A stretch of DNA of 64,000 nucleotides, from contig CM049321.1 in assembly GCA_026874595.1 (NCBI GenBank), positions 8,614,979 to 8,678,978 of the forward strand, in the 5' to 3' direction. Both the position numbers and the translations under genes were made by a program. The stretch's first letter is position 1. Each line of letters begins with the position of its first letter. Shown in pieces: positions 51,808 through 63,660 of the stretch. The stretch is from Sipunculus nudus. Its lineage: Eukaryota > Annelida > Sipuncula > Golfingiida > Sipunculidae. Below the pieces are notes generated by a model that saw only the letters and a program-made list of their open reading frames with translations, had not been told where the DNA came from and searched no databases.

Positions 51808-52688
51808 GGTAAAGAGAATTTATTAATGAACAAGTTAGTCTATCTGAAAGGCGTCACTCTTTCTCTTTACCAACACTTCTACTACAGAATAATACGGTTA
51901 TACCATCGTATATATATATATATATTAACTTATATTGACATTGGCTGTTGTTTTTATTGATTAAAATTAATTCTAATCATGGATGATGGATCTGAGCTGT
52001 AAGTCTGAGCCTCATCGGCTAATCAGGCGACTGAATTTCAAAAGGTTGAACTTTTAAAACTGTCGTCCGAACAAAATTTGAATATACGAAAATATTATAA
52101 AAAGATGATAATTTTTTATAACTCTTTAATTATTAGACACTTATAACATAATAATCAGGTGAACAGATATTATCTTGTGAAAACGTTTAATCATGTGATC
52201 TTACGTGTTTTTTAAGGGATTTGAATAAATAGAAGATTAATAATGATATACTTTATTAAACACTATTATAATATTACTATGCTTTCATACTCATATTATT
52301 TTCTTTCATATTACAGTAAATCATGTTTTACATTACATAATATTGTTTATTTTAAAACATTTTAATCTGTTATAACTCACACACACGCACATATATAAAC
52401 GATTTAATTTGTTCCTATGCGACTGTTTCATTTGAATATATCATGCATTTAGAGGTATCGGTTGTGCATTTTCTGTATCACTTCATGCCGTTTAATACTG
52501 TCTGATCTACCAATTTACTTCCTCACAAATTTATGTGACGCATTTATTGATATGTTAAAAAGTTAACCTGAAATGTGTTTTTTTTGTACGTGTAGTAAAC
52601 ACCAATAAACTATGCTCCCCGTAAAGAGGTGGTAAGTGTGACACTGATTCCGCCGGTTGAGAATTTGTGGTATGTAGGACATTGTCTG
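51808..52688. other. Upstream DNA of the MS4A-like gene, no exon seen
   Basis: AT-rich DNA holding probable promoter or 5' UTR sequence of the minus-strand gene. I cannot place a TATA box or start site. Partial similarity to 6970-7200 of the unit is visible. Confidence 0.5.
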
Positions 52689-53740
52689 GTTTGATTTTCA
52701 ACTGAGTCTTTTATAAGGGTCAAAGCTTGTCACATGCGTCTTTAGGGGTGTACAAAAACATACCCACCTCCCCCCGTAAACGACAGTATGCGGATATCAA
52801 ATGAAAAATATTCATAAATTCCTAAATGAACAAGATGCCCTTTTATTTTGGAGACTTTTTGTCTTCACGGAAACAACAGTCAGAATATAACCATTCAATC
52901 ACAACATGCGATCATTGGTCCTGTGTCCCTGCGTCAACACAACACTGAATTTAGAAACACACAATTAATGACACGCATATACTCTTGTTTCATATAGACG
53001 CTCATTGACCATTTTGTCCAGTCCTCTGACATGTTTCACCCCTCGTTTATCCCGAGGTCTATTCTTCCTCTTTTTCCAGAAGAATGCGCTTTTATATTTT
53101 GCAAGAATTATTATTATTCAAAAGTTGCCTTTGAATTTGATTGACATAAGTACGCAAGATCAATGTATTGTGTTTTGTGTTTTTAGACATAAACGTGTAT
53201 TACATTTGAAAGTATTTGCATTGGATTCTCCTTATGTTCAATATAACACATTGCTACAGGCGATTATAGAAAACGAATTAAACTCAAATGCATCCGTGTT
53301 TTATTATTTAATTAATATAATATTAACTAATGCAGTAAAACATTTAAATTAAATAAACAACTGATGTTTATTTACCTGACCGTGTGTCACAGTGTTGACA
53401 TTATCACACGAACTGCAGGCACCCCGCTGTCGTTGGGCGTACGGGAATTATTACCTATTCCGAGGTTATTTTACGATCTTCAGTACTCAAGGCTGAACGA
53501 AGTCCAATTTTCTGCATGTTTGTGGACGCTCAAGGAAGGGTTTAATGTAGGTCAACATGTTTACTTAACGACATGGTCCTAGGAGTAGGGATAAAGGTAT
53601 ATAAACATTTCATCTAGTCAAGATAAAGGTACTTTTACACTTTGTAAGCAGGTATGTAGTTCTTATCCATGATTTTTCTATAAAAGTGAACCTTGATTCA
53701 CTTCAGATATTTACATAAACTTGATCTACTACACGCACAC

Positions 53741-53741
53741 A

Positions 53742-53788
<47 letters not shown>
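53741..53788. repeat. (TA)n microsatellite
   Basis: A TA tract at the left border of the block missing from the right copy of the duplication. Confidence 0.95.
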
Positions 53789-53792
<4 letters not shown>

Positions 53793-53907
53793 ACCGACGG
53801 TCGTGATCCAGATTCATCATATACCTATAACATATCATGTTCTGTTGCAAAACATAGAGCGCTGTGTGACCGCGGAGGAAAGACTGCATACCCGCAGATC
53901 ATTTCTA

Positions 53908-53911
<4 letters not shown>

Positions 53912-53977
<66 letters not shown>
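53912..53977. repeat. (TA)n microsatellite
   Basis: A second, longer TA tract directly before the candidate LTR. Confidence 0.95.
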
Positions 53978-53981
<4 letters not shown>

Positions 53982-54553
53982 ACAGGGCGGTAACTCGAAA
54001 GGCAATCATATGGTTGCTCACTAAATAATATAATTGTATCTATCTTGACATAGATAGTTTTCTTATTGTTTTTCGCCCTGTACTCATAGTTAATATGTTT
54101 AATGTAATTGTTTATTTATAAGCGTTCTCAAAACTGTGCAGCCAAATATTTAAAATACTGTATAGGTGACGCGTCGTCACAAACTTGTTAAAATATTTCT
54201 TGTCTAAATTATGGCGCGACATTGCGCGTGCCAGTGACGTCACTCGCGAGCACGGGGGGATGACGTCAGGGTAGACGATTGAGGAGGGGGACAGAGAAGG
54301 CTGCGGTTCGTGAGGTGTTTTTTTAGAAGAATCGTTACACATAGAGCTATAATAATATTTTCAAGAAGCAGCCTGTGAGGTGTAATATATTAACAACGGA
54401 ACACATTTTCTGTGGACGTTTATTTAAATACGCCAGATATTGAGATAATCATGAACTGTACAGCAAAGTGACCATCGTCAATAAATCGTTATATAACACA
54501 TATTTTGTCGTGTTGAGCTACAACCGAACAGACACACCACTCCCACAGCTACA
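53978..54553 (+). mobile_element. Candidate solo LTR
   Basis: The block begins TGTAACAGGG and ends near CCCACAGCTACA, so it has TG...CA ends and a length normal for a Gypsy-type LTR. AATAAA at about 54480-54485 sits 70 bp from the right end, where a retroviral-type R region would be. Two CRE palindromes TGACGTCA lie at 54235-54242 and 54261-54268 in a locally GC-rich stretch, unlike the surroundings. It is absent from the paralogous site near 63040. No target-site duplication is clear because both sides are simple repeats, and no second LTR or internal domain is present. Confidence 0.4.
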
Positions 54554-54974
54554 CACACACACACACACATATATTTAAGTAGTGTTTATGTAAATATGTA
54601 AACTATTACATGGATTATTTATCACACGTTATATATCATGCAATCATACAACATGCGTGATTTTCTACATTCGTACTCTTACTTGGCATGTTACACGGCA
54701 ACAGTGAAATATAATTTATATTCTGATATTTACAGTTCTTCATATGACAGTGGGTTGTAATGGTCCGTCCAAAGTCAGTGGTTTTCCACGTATCCTCCGG
54801 TTCCCTTCACCCTTATCGACTTCCAAGCATCAACATCCGAGCCATGGAGAGTGCCTCATATTAGTTATTATAACTAGTTGTACAATACATGTAACCCCCC
54901 CCCTATGCTCAAAAATAGACCCAATCTTCAGAAGCATATGCTTCTCATATGCATATGAGAAGGTCAAGGTCAAG

Positions 54975-54999
54975 GTGGCGGAGGGGTAACACGTCTGCG
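54975..54999 (+). promoter_or_regulatory. tRNA-like A-box at LINE 5' end
   Basis: TGGCGGAGGGGTAACACGTC, just after an AGGTCAAGGTCAAGG run, resembles the D-arm/A-box of Leu/Ser-type tRNAs. A matching B-box (GGTTCGANTCC) is not seen nearby, so a tRNA gene is excluded. It could be an internal promoter remnant or chance. Confidence 0.3.
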
Positions 55000-55053
55000 T
55001 AACGTGCTGGCATATTAGAACTTATTTTCTTGGAATTAATACCGTGTGCAGTA

Positions 55054-55810
55054 ATGAGTGCTCTCGAGCAGTTCCTACCCGCCATCCACCAGGCAGTAAA
55101 GGACGCTATACGTGATGAAATTGCTCCGAGGCTCGAAATTTTAGAACAAAAGGTGTCGGATATTGCCAACATGAAAACAATCGTCGACAGCCATGAGAAA
55201 CGCTTGGGTGAGCATGAACATTATTTATCCTTCAAAGGTGACCAAGTTAAAGATATCCTAGAGAAATCTGTACCAGACCTTGAAAAAAAAATTATGTGAC
55301 CTCACAGAGAGGATGTGTATCAGGATGCTTGATATGGATATGCATCGTAGGAAGTGGTCGTTGATTATCAACGGACTGAGTGGTGAAGCGGGTGAATATG
55401 AATCTGATACAAGGGCAAAGGTTAGGGCCCTAGCCAAGGATAAACTGCAAGTGACAGGGGCGGATTCACATGCCATTGCCGCATGCCATCGCCTATCGCA
55501 AAAGAAAGATGCAGGCATCACCGTGCGTTTCGTTGACTTAAACAATCGTAATGAATGGTTAAGCAAAGCCAAAAATTTGAAAACTTCTGACTTAAACATA
55601 TCTTTGTCTCCAGATATACCACCTGTCTTGAGGCCACTAAAATCAGATATCCTCCGACAAAGAAAGGAACTCCCCCCGGTACTCAAACAAAAATCGCAAG
55701 TGAGATTTCACCCTACCTGGCCATACGTTTCGCTCGCCGTAAAAGGCCAGGAGTCCAGGCATTCAGCTATCGACAAAGGCACTATTATCTCAAAATATCT
55801 TGATCTGTGA
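55054..55810 (+). pseudogene. LINE ORF1 protein, one frameshift
   Basis: Starting at ATG 55054, the first part (MSALEQFLPAIHQ...) is rich in heptad-like Leu, Ile and Val and looks like a coiled coil. The frame is lost at an A9 run (55283-55291) and continues one frame over to a stop at 55810. The second part contains an RRM-like fold signature, RRKWSLIINGL and AGITVRFVDLNNRNEW, followed by a basic C-terminal domain with RPLKSDILRQRKEL. Such ORF1 proteins bind LINE RNA as trimers. The A9 lesion is a single-base slip typical of recent damage, or possibly a sequencing error. Confidence 0.85.
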
Positions 55811-56368
55811 AAGGGAAACATTGTTCCAAACACCTGTACCAGTGTCGTACCTGGCCGGGCGTTTCGCTCTCCGTGATGAACTAATTGACCTTATTTTCAG
55901 GCATCGACACAGATACCGGTACTATTATATCGAGTTCCCGAATTTTGACGACTAAAACGTCGGCCCACATAAGCATTTGTCTCATATTGGTTATGGCTTG
56001 GAACATGCCGAGACTTTGATTATTGTGCTTGTAGCTTATGTTATATTTCTTATGCCATTTTTTATTTATTTAAGCATACCTTTAACTGAAAAAATATTTA
56101 ATTCCAAGAATTCTGGAAAACAATCCTGGTGATGAAGCACACGTCACGCATCAGTTTCGTATTATGTTTCTTGTACAATTAATTATCTCGGATAAACAAC
56201 TCACTTATTATTATAGCTTCTTTCAATATTTCAACTGCACATTTTGTATTAACTATTGCACAGTTTTTCTTAACAATTCAGTGTGTTCCAGTTTGGTGAA
56301 CATGACGTATAGAAGCATCCCAGTTATTTTCATCTTTATATATTTACTTGTTTTTTATCGAACAACGT

Positions 56369-59300
56369 ATGGAACTGTCACTTAATGAATTTATGTTAAG
56401 GAATTTTGGAGGCTTGGTCAAAAATGATTTGCTAAATCTCATCACTTTAGAGACGGATCTCGATGGTGTAAATATTAAAAATATAGACCGCTCATCTTAC
56501 TATAGCCATGACCAATTAAATGATATTTTATATAGAAAGTCAGAATTTTCATTTTCGGTTCTATCATTAAATTGCCAAAGTCTAAATTCTAAGTTCGATA
56601 AGCTTCATATTCTTGTCGAATCATGGAAACAATATGGCTATGAATTTGATGCAATATGCCTTCAGGAAACTTGGCTAGACGATAGTTCTGATATATCTTT
56701 GTTGCAACTAGAAAACTACAACTCTATATCACAAGGCAAATCGGCTTCTCAACATGGCGGTCTTATGATTTATCTGCATCATAAACATTCGTTTAATATT
56801 TGGAAATGTTTAAATGAATCTGAACTTTGGGAAGGGTTGATAATTAACGTTGAAAATAGCAATAGCGAGAAACATATCTTGTTGGCAAACATCTATCGCC
56901 CTCCGAAAGAAAACAACAGCAATACAACCGTGCGTGATTTTATAGAGGAAATTGATCCGTTACTTCAGGAACTTAATCGTAGCAAGTCTAATATTATTTT
57001 AACTGGCGACTTCAATATCGATCTTTTGAAAATTAGAGAAAAGGAGAGTTATGGTCAGTTTCTGGAAACTTTACTCGCACACAATTTAATGCCTACTGTC
57101 ACATTTCCCACCCGTTTTAGCACTTTCGGTGCTACTCTGATTGACAACACATTTGCCAGCATATCTGATAAGTCTTTGTGTTCTGCTGGCATTCTTATCA
57201 GCCAGATATCTGACCATTTGCCTTATTTTCTTACGATTGAATTAAATACCCGGCTTGAACAGTCAGTGGAATTCCATCAGTATCGTAGAATCAATGAAGC
57301 TTCAATAAAGTCCTTATATAATGAGTTAAGTACATTCGATATTGTAGGCAATCTTATTGTGGATGATCTAGCCGATCCAAATACAAATTATAACGTTCTC
57401 GAAAAAATAATTTGTACATCAATGGATAAACATATGCCACTACAAAAAAGATCAAATTGTAAATACAAACAAAAAAGATCTAAATAGATCACATTTGGCA
57501 TTATGAGATCTATCAAGTTCAGAGATAAGTTGTACAAGTCACTTAAAATAACAAAACCATGTACTTATGAATATGCCACAAAAGAAAATAACCTTAGAGC
57601 ATACAATGTGATACTCAAGAGATTAATACGTAATGCTAAAACAATGTATTATAAATCCAAATTTGATAAATGCAAAAACAATATGAGACAAACTTGGCAA
57701 ACAATAAATGATATCATGCACATATCGAATTGTAAAAAAATTCCAGACTATTTTGATATTAATCAAGAGCGTGTAACCAATAAATACTCAATTACAAATC
57801 ATTTTAACAAGTATTTTGGTGAAATAGGTTGTAAGATGGCAGATAGTATACCTGAAACAGGAACGTACATTTTACAGATTATCTTGAACAACGTGGAACA
57901 ACGGCTTTTGTGTTAAAGGCTGTTACAAACAAGACGATTAAAGATACAATACAGAGTCTTCCCACAAAATCAAGTTGTGAATATGACGGGTTGTCCACCA
58001 AGTTGTTGAAAAGACTTGAACCTGTCATAAATGAACCATTACAAATTATCATTAATCAGTCCTTGCGCACTGGCATTGTTCCTGACAATTTGAAAATTGC
58101 AAAAATTACCCCTCTACATAAGAAAAAAGATACACATTTACCAGAAAATTATCGTCCAATTTCAATCCTACCTTCAATGTCAAAAGTACTTGAGAAAATC
58201 GTCTATGATCAGTTATACAATTTTCTTGTTGAACATCACATGCTGTATTCTAGTCAATATGGCTTTCGAAAAAATCATTCTACAGAATATGCTGTACTTG
58301 AGGTCACAGATATTATTACTAGCAGCATAGATCAGGGTTTTTCCCCTCTCGCCTTATTTCTCGATCTGTCAAACGCTTTTGACAAACTAGATCATAATAT
58401 TTTAATTCAGAAACTTAAATATTATGGCTTATGTGATACTTCCTTGGCATGGTTTGAAAGTTATCTGAGTAATCGTAAACATTATGTTGAAATTGGCTCA
58501 ATAAAATCAAACACACGCTCTCTATCAACAGGTGTACCACAAGGATCAGTCTTAGGTCCCCTATTATTTATTATATACATTAATGATATCTATAAGTCAT
58601 CTTCTTTCTTTCGATTCATTATGTATGCTGATGATACAACTCTTGTAAGCCCCACCACAAGTTTTAATTCGCAAGAAGACATGCATAAAATTAATCAGGA
58701 ATTAGATAACATATATCAGTGGTTATGTGTAAATAAACTATCTTTGAATATCAGTAAAACTAAGTATATTATTTTTCACAGCAAAAGAAAAAAGGTTTAT
58801 GAAAATGTAACAAAATTAGAATTAAACGCTTTGCAATAAGAAAGAGTGCACGAGTACAATTTCCTTGGTATCACCCTCGATGAACATTTAAGTTGGGATC
58901 AACATTTAAACAAGATAGCCTTAAAAATCTCTGTATTGGCGTTCTTACTAAGCTTAAACATTACTTACCCGTATATATACTCAAGACTTTATACAATAGT
59001 TTAATTTTACCACACCTGAATTACGGTATATTAGCATGGGGGTTTAAAAGCAAAAATATTTTTATGCTGCAAAAAAGGGCAGTGCGTACGGTGACAAGCA
59101 GTAAATATAATGCTCATTCAGAACCACTTTTTAAGGCACTGGAAACTTTGCGTGTAGAAGATATTTTTACTCTAAATGTCTTAAAGTTTTATTTTAAATT
59201 TATAAATTCACAGTTACCTTTATTTTTCTACGATTTTGAATTAATGCCAAGAAATGAAGAGCGCCCGTATAATATTCGAAGGAGATATATTTTAAGCACC

Positions 59301-59501
59301 ACCAAAACAAGGACAAAATTTGCCGAAAATTGTCTCAGGCACATAACTACTAAAATCGTGAACGATACCAATGCAGTCATTGTTGAAAAGGTATACACTC
59401 ATAGCCTCCAAGGTTTCTCATCGTACATAAAACAACATTATATAAAAAATTATCAAACTGGATGTCACATACCTAACTGTTACGTGTGCAGTCGCACATA
59501 A
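56369..59501 (+). pseudogene. LINE ORF2: AP endonuclease plus reverse transcriptase, broken
   Basis: Endonuclease motifs occur in order: LNCQS, LQETWLDD, IYRPP, ILTGDFNID and ISDHLP, covering catalytic Asn, Glu, Asp/Asn and His (about 56560-57230). An in-frame TAG at 57485 replaces a probable Trp (TGG to TAG, before ITFGI). A frameshift lies near 57870-57885. The RT follows from 57910 with YRPISILP, LFLDLSNAFDKLDH (motif A), GVPQGSVLGPLLF and MYADDT (catalytic DD intact). A TAA at 58834-58839 and a frameshift near 58925 separate the thumb and C-terminal part (LILPHLNYGILAWGF), which ends with a Cys-containing tail at 59501. All domains are present, so the element was full-length at insertion. 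Confidence 0.9.
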
Positions 59502-59992
59502 TTATATAATTTTCATATTTAGCATTATATTTTTTTTTTATCACAGAATTTATTAATTGCTATAGATTTCTCAGTCTTCTACTCGATACTCCTTAGTATG
59601 ATAATGTGGAAGTATCACTTTATGATAATATTCTTTCGTTTTATATAATATGTATTCTCTTTTTCTTAGTTTATGGTTTATTTTCACACAGCTGATGAAT
59701 GTAAACATATCATTAGTTATAATCAGCAGATGAGATCCATGTTGCATTGTATTTTTTATTTATATGTGCATTAATATAAACTATTTTACACTGAAGTACC
59801 AACAGATTCTCCGCCATGATATGGGTGGCCACTGCGCCAGCGGAAGTGATCCTTCCTTAGTTGTGGTCTCCTGACGAACAATTTTTTGCAAAGTAAATAA
59901 TGTTTGAATATTACATTTGTATATCACACATTTGCGTTATGTAAATTTATTTCTCGTCAAATAAACAGTTCTGAGTTCAGTTCTGAGTTCTG
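59502..59992 (+). other. LINE 3' UTR and tail
   Basis: This is AT-rich non-coding DNA ending with AATAAA and about three imperfect repeats of GTTCTGA. The last repeat overlaps the target bases CTGA, so microhomology hides the exact end. Confidence 0.8.
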
Positions 59993-60410
59993 ACACTTGT
60001 AAGGCCACCAGAGTTTCTTCAGGTGTTACCTTCAACACCAAGGCCACTTTCATGACCCTAATTTAAATATACGTCATCCCATAACCCATATCTATGTCTA
60101 TGCATAGTATGAATGAAATCTGTCAATTTTTTAGTTATATTGCTCCGGGTACTGTCTAGTGGCAATGATGTAGGTATTAAAAGGCGCGAAAACAAGACAA
60201 AAAAAAATAATAATACCAGTTACCGGTACATAAGAACGCTATCCAAGATCTTCAGTCAACTTGATTTTTCTATCAATCCATGCAAGATTTCTTTAGATAT
60301 TTAAAAAAACGTGTGATTTTCCCCAAAAATTGACCTATTCAAGGTAAAGGTCACTCTCTTAGTAAAGGTCATGACCCCATTTAAAGGGCTTTGTGGCTTT
60401 GTTCTCTCAC

Positions 60411-60477
60411 CCATATATATATATGTATATATATATATATAAATATATATATATATATTTATATATATATATATATA
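60411..60477. repeat. Palindromic AT tract
   Basis: Alternating TA repeats are broken by GTAT, AAAT and ATTT interruptions arranged so that the tract is nearly self-complementary. It could extrude as a cruciform. Confidence 0.8.
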
Positions 60478-61130
60478 ACATTTATTTTATATAAATTTAT
60501 TCACAGTTGGTAAATAGATTTATTAAATCAATAATAAATATTCAGTAATCGTTGGTATATCTAAATTTCCTGTCTCTCTTTGAATAGTTTATCTTTTCAC
60601 TCGAGGAGTAATACTTTAAACAATGAATTCCCCTGCAATGAGAATGCGAGAGGATATATAAACAGCCCAAATCCCAGTCCTCTTTAGAAATAATTTATGA
60701 CCAGGCAATACGTTTTCAGTGCTTACTTTTTGCAATCACAAAATCAAAGAACTTGCACATACATACACTGTATAGTATATACTGTGTTCAACTGAACGGA
60801 AATACAATACCATTCAGTTAAAACAATCAAGAATGTATTTCCCCACAATAAAGCGAGGTGAAAAAAGGCTCAATATTAAAATAAATCTTTAATCATTCAT
60901 TTAGATATTCATTTTATTTGGTATATATCCAACTTATTCTCCTAAATTTACAACTAGATATGAGCATGGTAAAGAAACGCTTTTAGCTCCATGATTCCTT
61001 GATGTCTGCTTCCAGCCTTTGTTTTTAATTGAAATCGTGGTTTGATTAATGCTATATGGCCACCATAAATGGAAAAAAGACATATAACTATAACGCTTAT
61101 TTCTCTGATAAAATCGCAACTGTGGTTACT

Positions 61131-61174
61131 TGGGGGGGGGGGAGGCTTGAGCCAAAGCCCCTCCCCCCCCCCCC
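61131..61174. other. G-run/C-run hairpin
   Basis: A G10-11 run followed by AGGCTTGAG is mirrored by AAGCCCCTC and a C11-12 run. Such a stem is prone to G-quadruplex or hairpin formation and to length error in sequencing. It continues into TGAATTCGCCACTGA, which looks like the end of an interspersed repeat. Confidence 0.6.
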
Positions 61175-61976
61175 TGAATTCGCCACTGAATACGGCTATA
61201 ACCATTGGTTAAGGACTTTATTCCTATACTCGGCCTGTACTCGGAGTCGGGGAAACTAGACCGAGTCCATCTCAAGTACAATATAAAATAGTCATATACT
61301 ATAAAGACATATACATGTGCGAACTTCTAATCAGAATATTACAAAAAAGACAATACCAACCAGGTTCTAGCCCTGCATCGAGAGCTAAATGTCATCAAAC
61401 ATCTAAGTGAAAACCATGTTTATAAACTAACATAACATACCTGAGAATCTCAAATTTCCATTTTAAATATGTTTAAATAGGGATATCTCCACTGGATTCA
61501 GACTTTAACTCAGGTTTCAAAAGACTCGAAAGCGTTGACTTAGACTCGATCGAAAGTGGACTAGGACGAGAGTGGCAAGGACTCGGACTAGCAATCGGAC
61601 TCGAAAGGTGTGCACTCGACTACATCACTGGCTATAGTGTAACTCATCGAATTATGTGAAGGATTTAACAAGGTGAAGAGTTCACTTAACGAACACAAGA
61701 TGGCGCTCATGAAGATGCAGACATATAGGTGATACCTCAGATTTACTGTGCAGCTTGAGCTAAATTATACAAAGGGCCGAAAATATAGGAATTTTCTTCA
61801 GAAAAAACAGACGGAAACTCAGATCACAGGACAACCCCCATTCGTGTGTTTTTGTGTGCATGTTTGTTCATAACGTATAACTCACGCGATCACGAACGGA
61901 ATAACATGAAATTTGCAGGACGAGTCCTTGAAATTCGAATCAAAGTTCACCTTCTTCGTTTTCGAGTCATCTGTTT

Positions 61977-63660
61977 GGTCTGATTTTCAACTGAGTCTTT
62001 TATAAGGGTCAAAGCTAGTCACATCCGTCTTAAGGGGTGTACAAAAACATACCCACCTCCCCCCTCACCCCCTGTAAACGGCAGTATGCGGATATCAAAT
62101 GAAAAATACTCATAAATTCCTAAATGAACAAAATGCCCTATTATTTTGGAGACTTTTTGTCTTCACGGAAACAACCATTCAACCACAACATGCGATCATT
62201 GGTCCTGTGTCCTTGCGTCAGCATAACACTGAATTTAGAAACACACAATTAATGACACGCATATACTCTTGTTTCATAGACGCTCATAGACCATTTTGTC
62301 CAGTCTTCATACAGGTTTCACCCCTCGTTTATCCCGAGGTCTATTCTACCTCTTTGACCGGAAGCATAGGCTCTTATATTTTGCAAGAATGTTTATTATT
62401 CAAAGTTGTCTTTGAATTTTATTGACATATGGACGCCAAGATCAATGTATTGTGTTTGTGTTTTCAGACATAAACGTGTATTGCATTTGATAGTACTTGC
62501 ATTGCATTTTTGTTTTTGTTTATTATAACACACTGCTACAGGCGATTATAGAAAAACAAATTAAACTGAAATGCATCCGTATTATATTATTAAATTAATA
62601 TAGTATTAACTTATGGAGTAAAACATTTAAATCAAATTAACAACTTATGTTTATTTACCTGATCGTGTGTCACAGTGTTAACATTATCACACGAACTGCA
62701 GGCACCCCGCGGTCGTTGGGCGTATACGGGCATTACTTACTATTCCGAGATTATTTTGCGATCTTATTTACTCTAGGTGGAACGAAGTCCAATTTTCTAC
62801 ATGTTTGTGGATGATCAAGGAAGCGGAGAATGTGGGTCAACGTGTTTACTTAACGACGCGGTTCTAGGGATCGGGATATAGGTATATAATCATTTCAGCT
62901 AGTCAAGATAAAGGTACTTGTACACTTTGTGAGCAGGTTAGCAGATTTTATCCATGATTTTTCTTTAAAGCCTTGATTCACTTTAGATATTTACATAACC
63001 TAGATCATCAACACGCACACGCATATATACATACATATATATATTTATATAAGGATTATTTATCTTAATATGTAAATTATTACATGGATTATTTATCACA
63101 CATGTTATATAACATGCAATCATACAACATGCATGAATCATTATTCTACATTCGTACAAAGCATGTTATACGGCAACAGTGAAATATAACTCAAATTCTG
63201 AGATTTACTGTTCTTCATATGACAATAGGTTGTAGTGGTCCGTCCAAGGTCGGTGGTTTTCCACGTATCCTCCGGTTTCCTCTACCCTTATCAACTTCCA
63301 AGCGCCAACATCCGAGCCATGGAGAGTGCCTCATATAAGTCATTATAACTGGTTGTACAGTCCATGTAAAACTAGGCATTTCTTGTCATTAGAGATGCCA
63401 TAGTATCCCTAGACAATTAAATCCCCCTTCAAAATTAGGCCCCCATCTTCAGAAGCATATCCTGACACTTGTAAGGCCACCAGGGTTTCTGCAGGTGTTA
63501 CCTTCAAAACCAAGACCACTCTCACAGGATAGGTCATGACCTAGGTTTAAATATACCTCATCCCATAACCCATATCTATGTCTATGCATAATATGCATAA
63601 AATCTGTCTTTTAGTTTTTGAGTTATATTGCTCCGGGTACTGTCTAGTGGCAATGATGTT
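61977..63660. repeat. Segmental duplication, right copy (uninterrupted)
   Basis: This is the empty-site version of 52689-60171. It shows the LINE target as AGAAGCATATCCTGACACTTG at 63451-63471 and a short TA-rich stretch (63010-63050) where the left copy carries the LTR block. The 108-residue frame at 62099-62425 is not preserved in the left copy and is not called. Confidence 0.85.

Larger units (their letters stand above)
54963..59992 (+). mobile_element. Nearly full-length CR1/L2/Jockey-group LINE
   Basis: The insertion is about 5 kb with 5' UTR, ORF1, ORF2, 3' UTR, AATAAA (59960-59965) and a tail of repeated GTTCTGA units. Its borders come from the empty paralogous site at 63451-63471. 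There is no obvious target-site duplication, and the 5' junction carries palindromic filler (54930-54962). GVPQGSVLGPLLF and MYADDT in the RT and the ORF1 architecture support the CR1/L2/Jockey assemblage. The exact clade needs a tree. It is inactive as written: one frameshift in ORF1, and two stops and two frameshifts in ORF2. Confidence 0.85.
52689..60171. repeat. Segmental duplication, left copy (interrupted)
   Basis: Its flanking parts align with 61977-63660: 52689-53787, 54556-54940 and 59993-60171 are all matched in order, with scattered substitutions and small indels. Two blocks have no counterpart: about 53788-54555 (AT tracts and candidate LTR) and about 54941-59992 (LINE). The duplication is older than the 17-kb array, judging by its many base differences. 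Confidence 0.85.
60172..61976. other. Spacer between duplication copies; no gene seen
   Basis: It holds an AT-palindromic tract at 60411-60477 and a G-run/C-run hairpin at 61131-61174. Many short ACTCG/CGAGT motifs lie at 61227-61275 and 61525-61620, in opposite orientation on the two sides, suggesting a small interspersed element. No exon of another MS4A gene was found here. Confidence 0.55.

Noticed and set aside
54975-55050. A tRNA gene at the LINE 5' end
   Set aside because: Only an A-box-like segment is present, with no B-box and no cloverleaf stems.
62099-62425. A 108-residue frame in the right duplication copy
   Set aside because: The paralogous stretch at 52803-53130 does not keep the frame, and no domain is recognisable.
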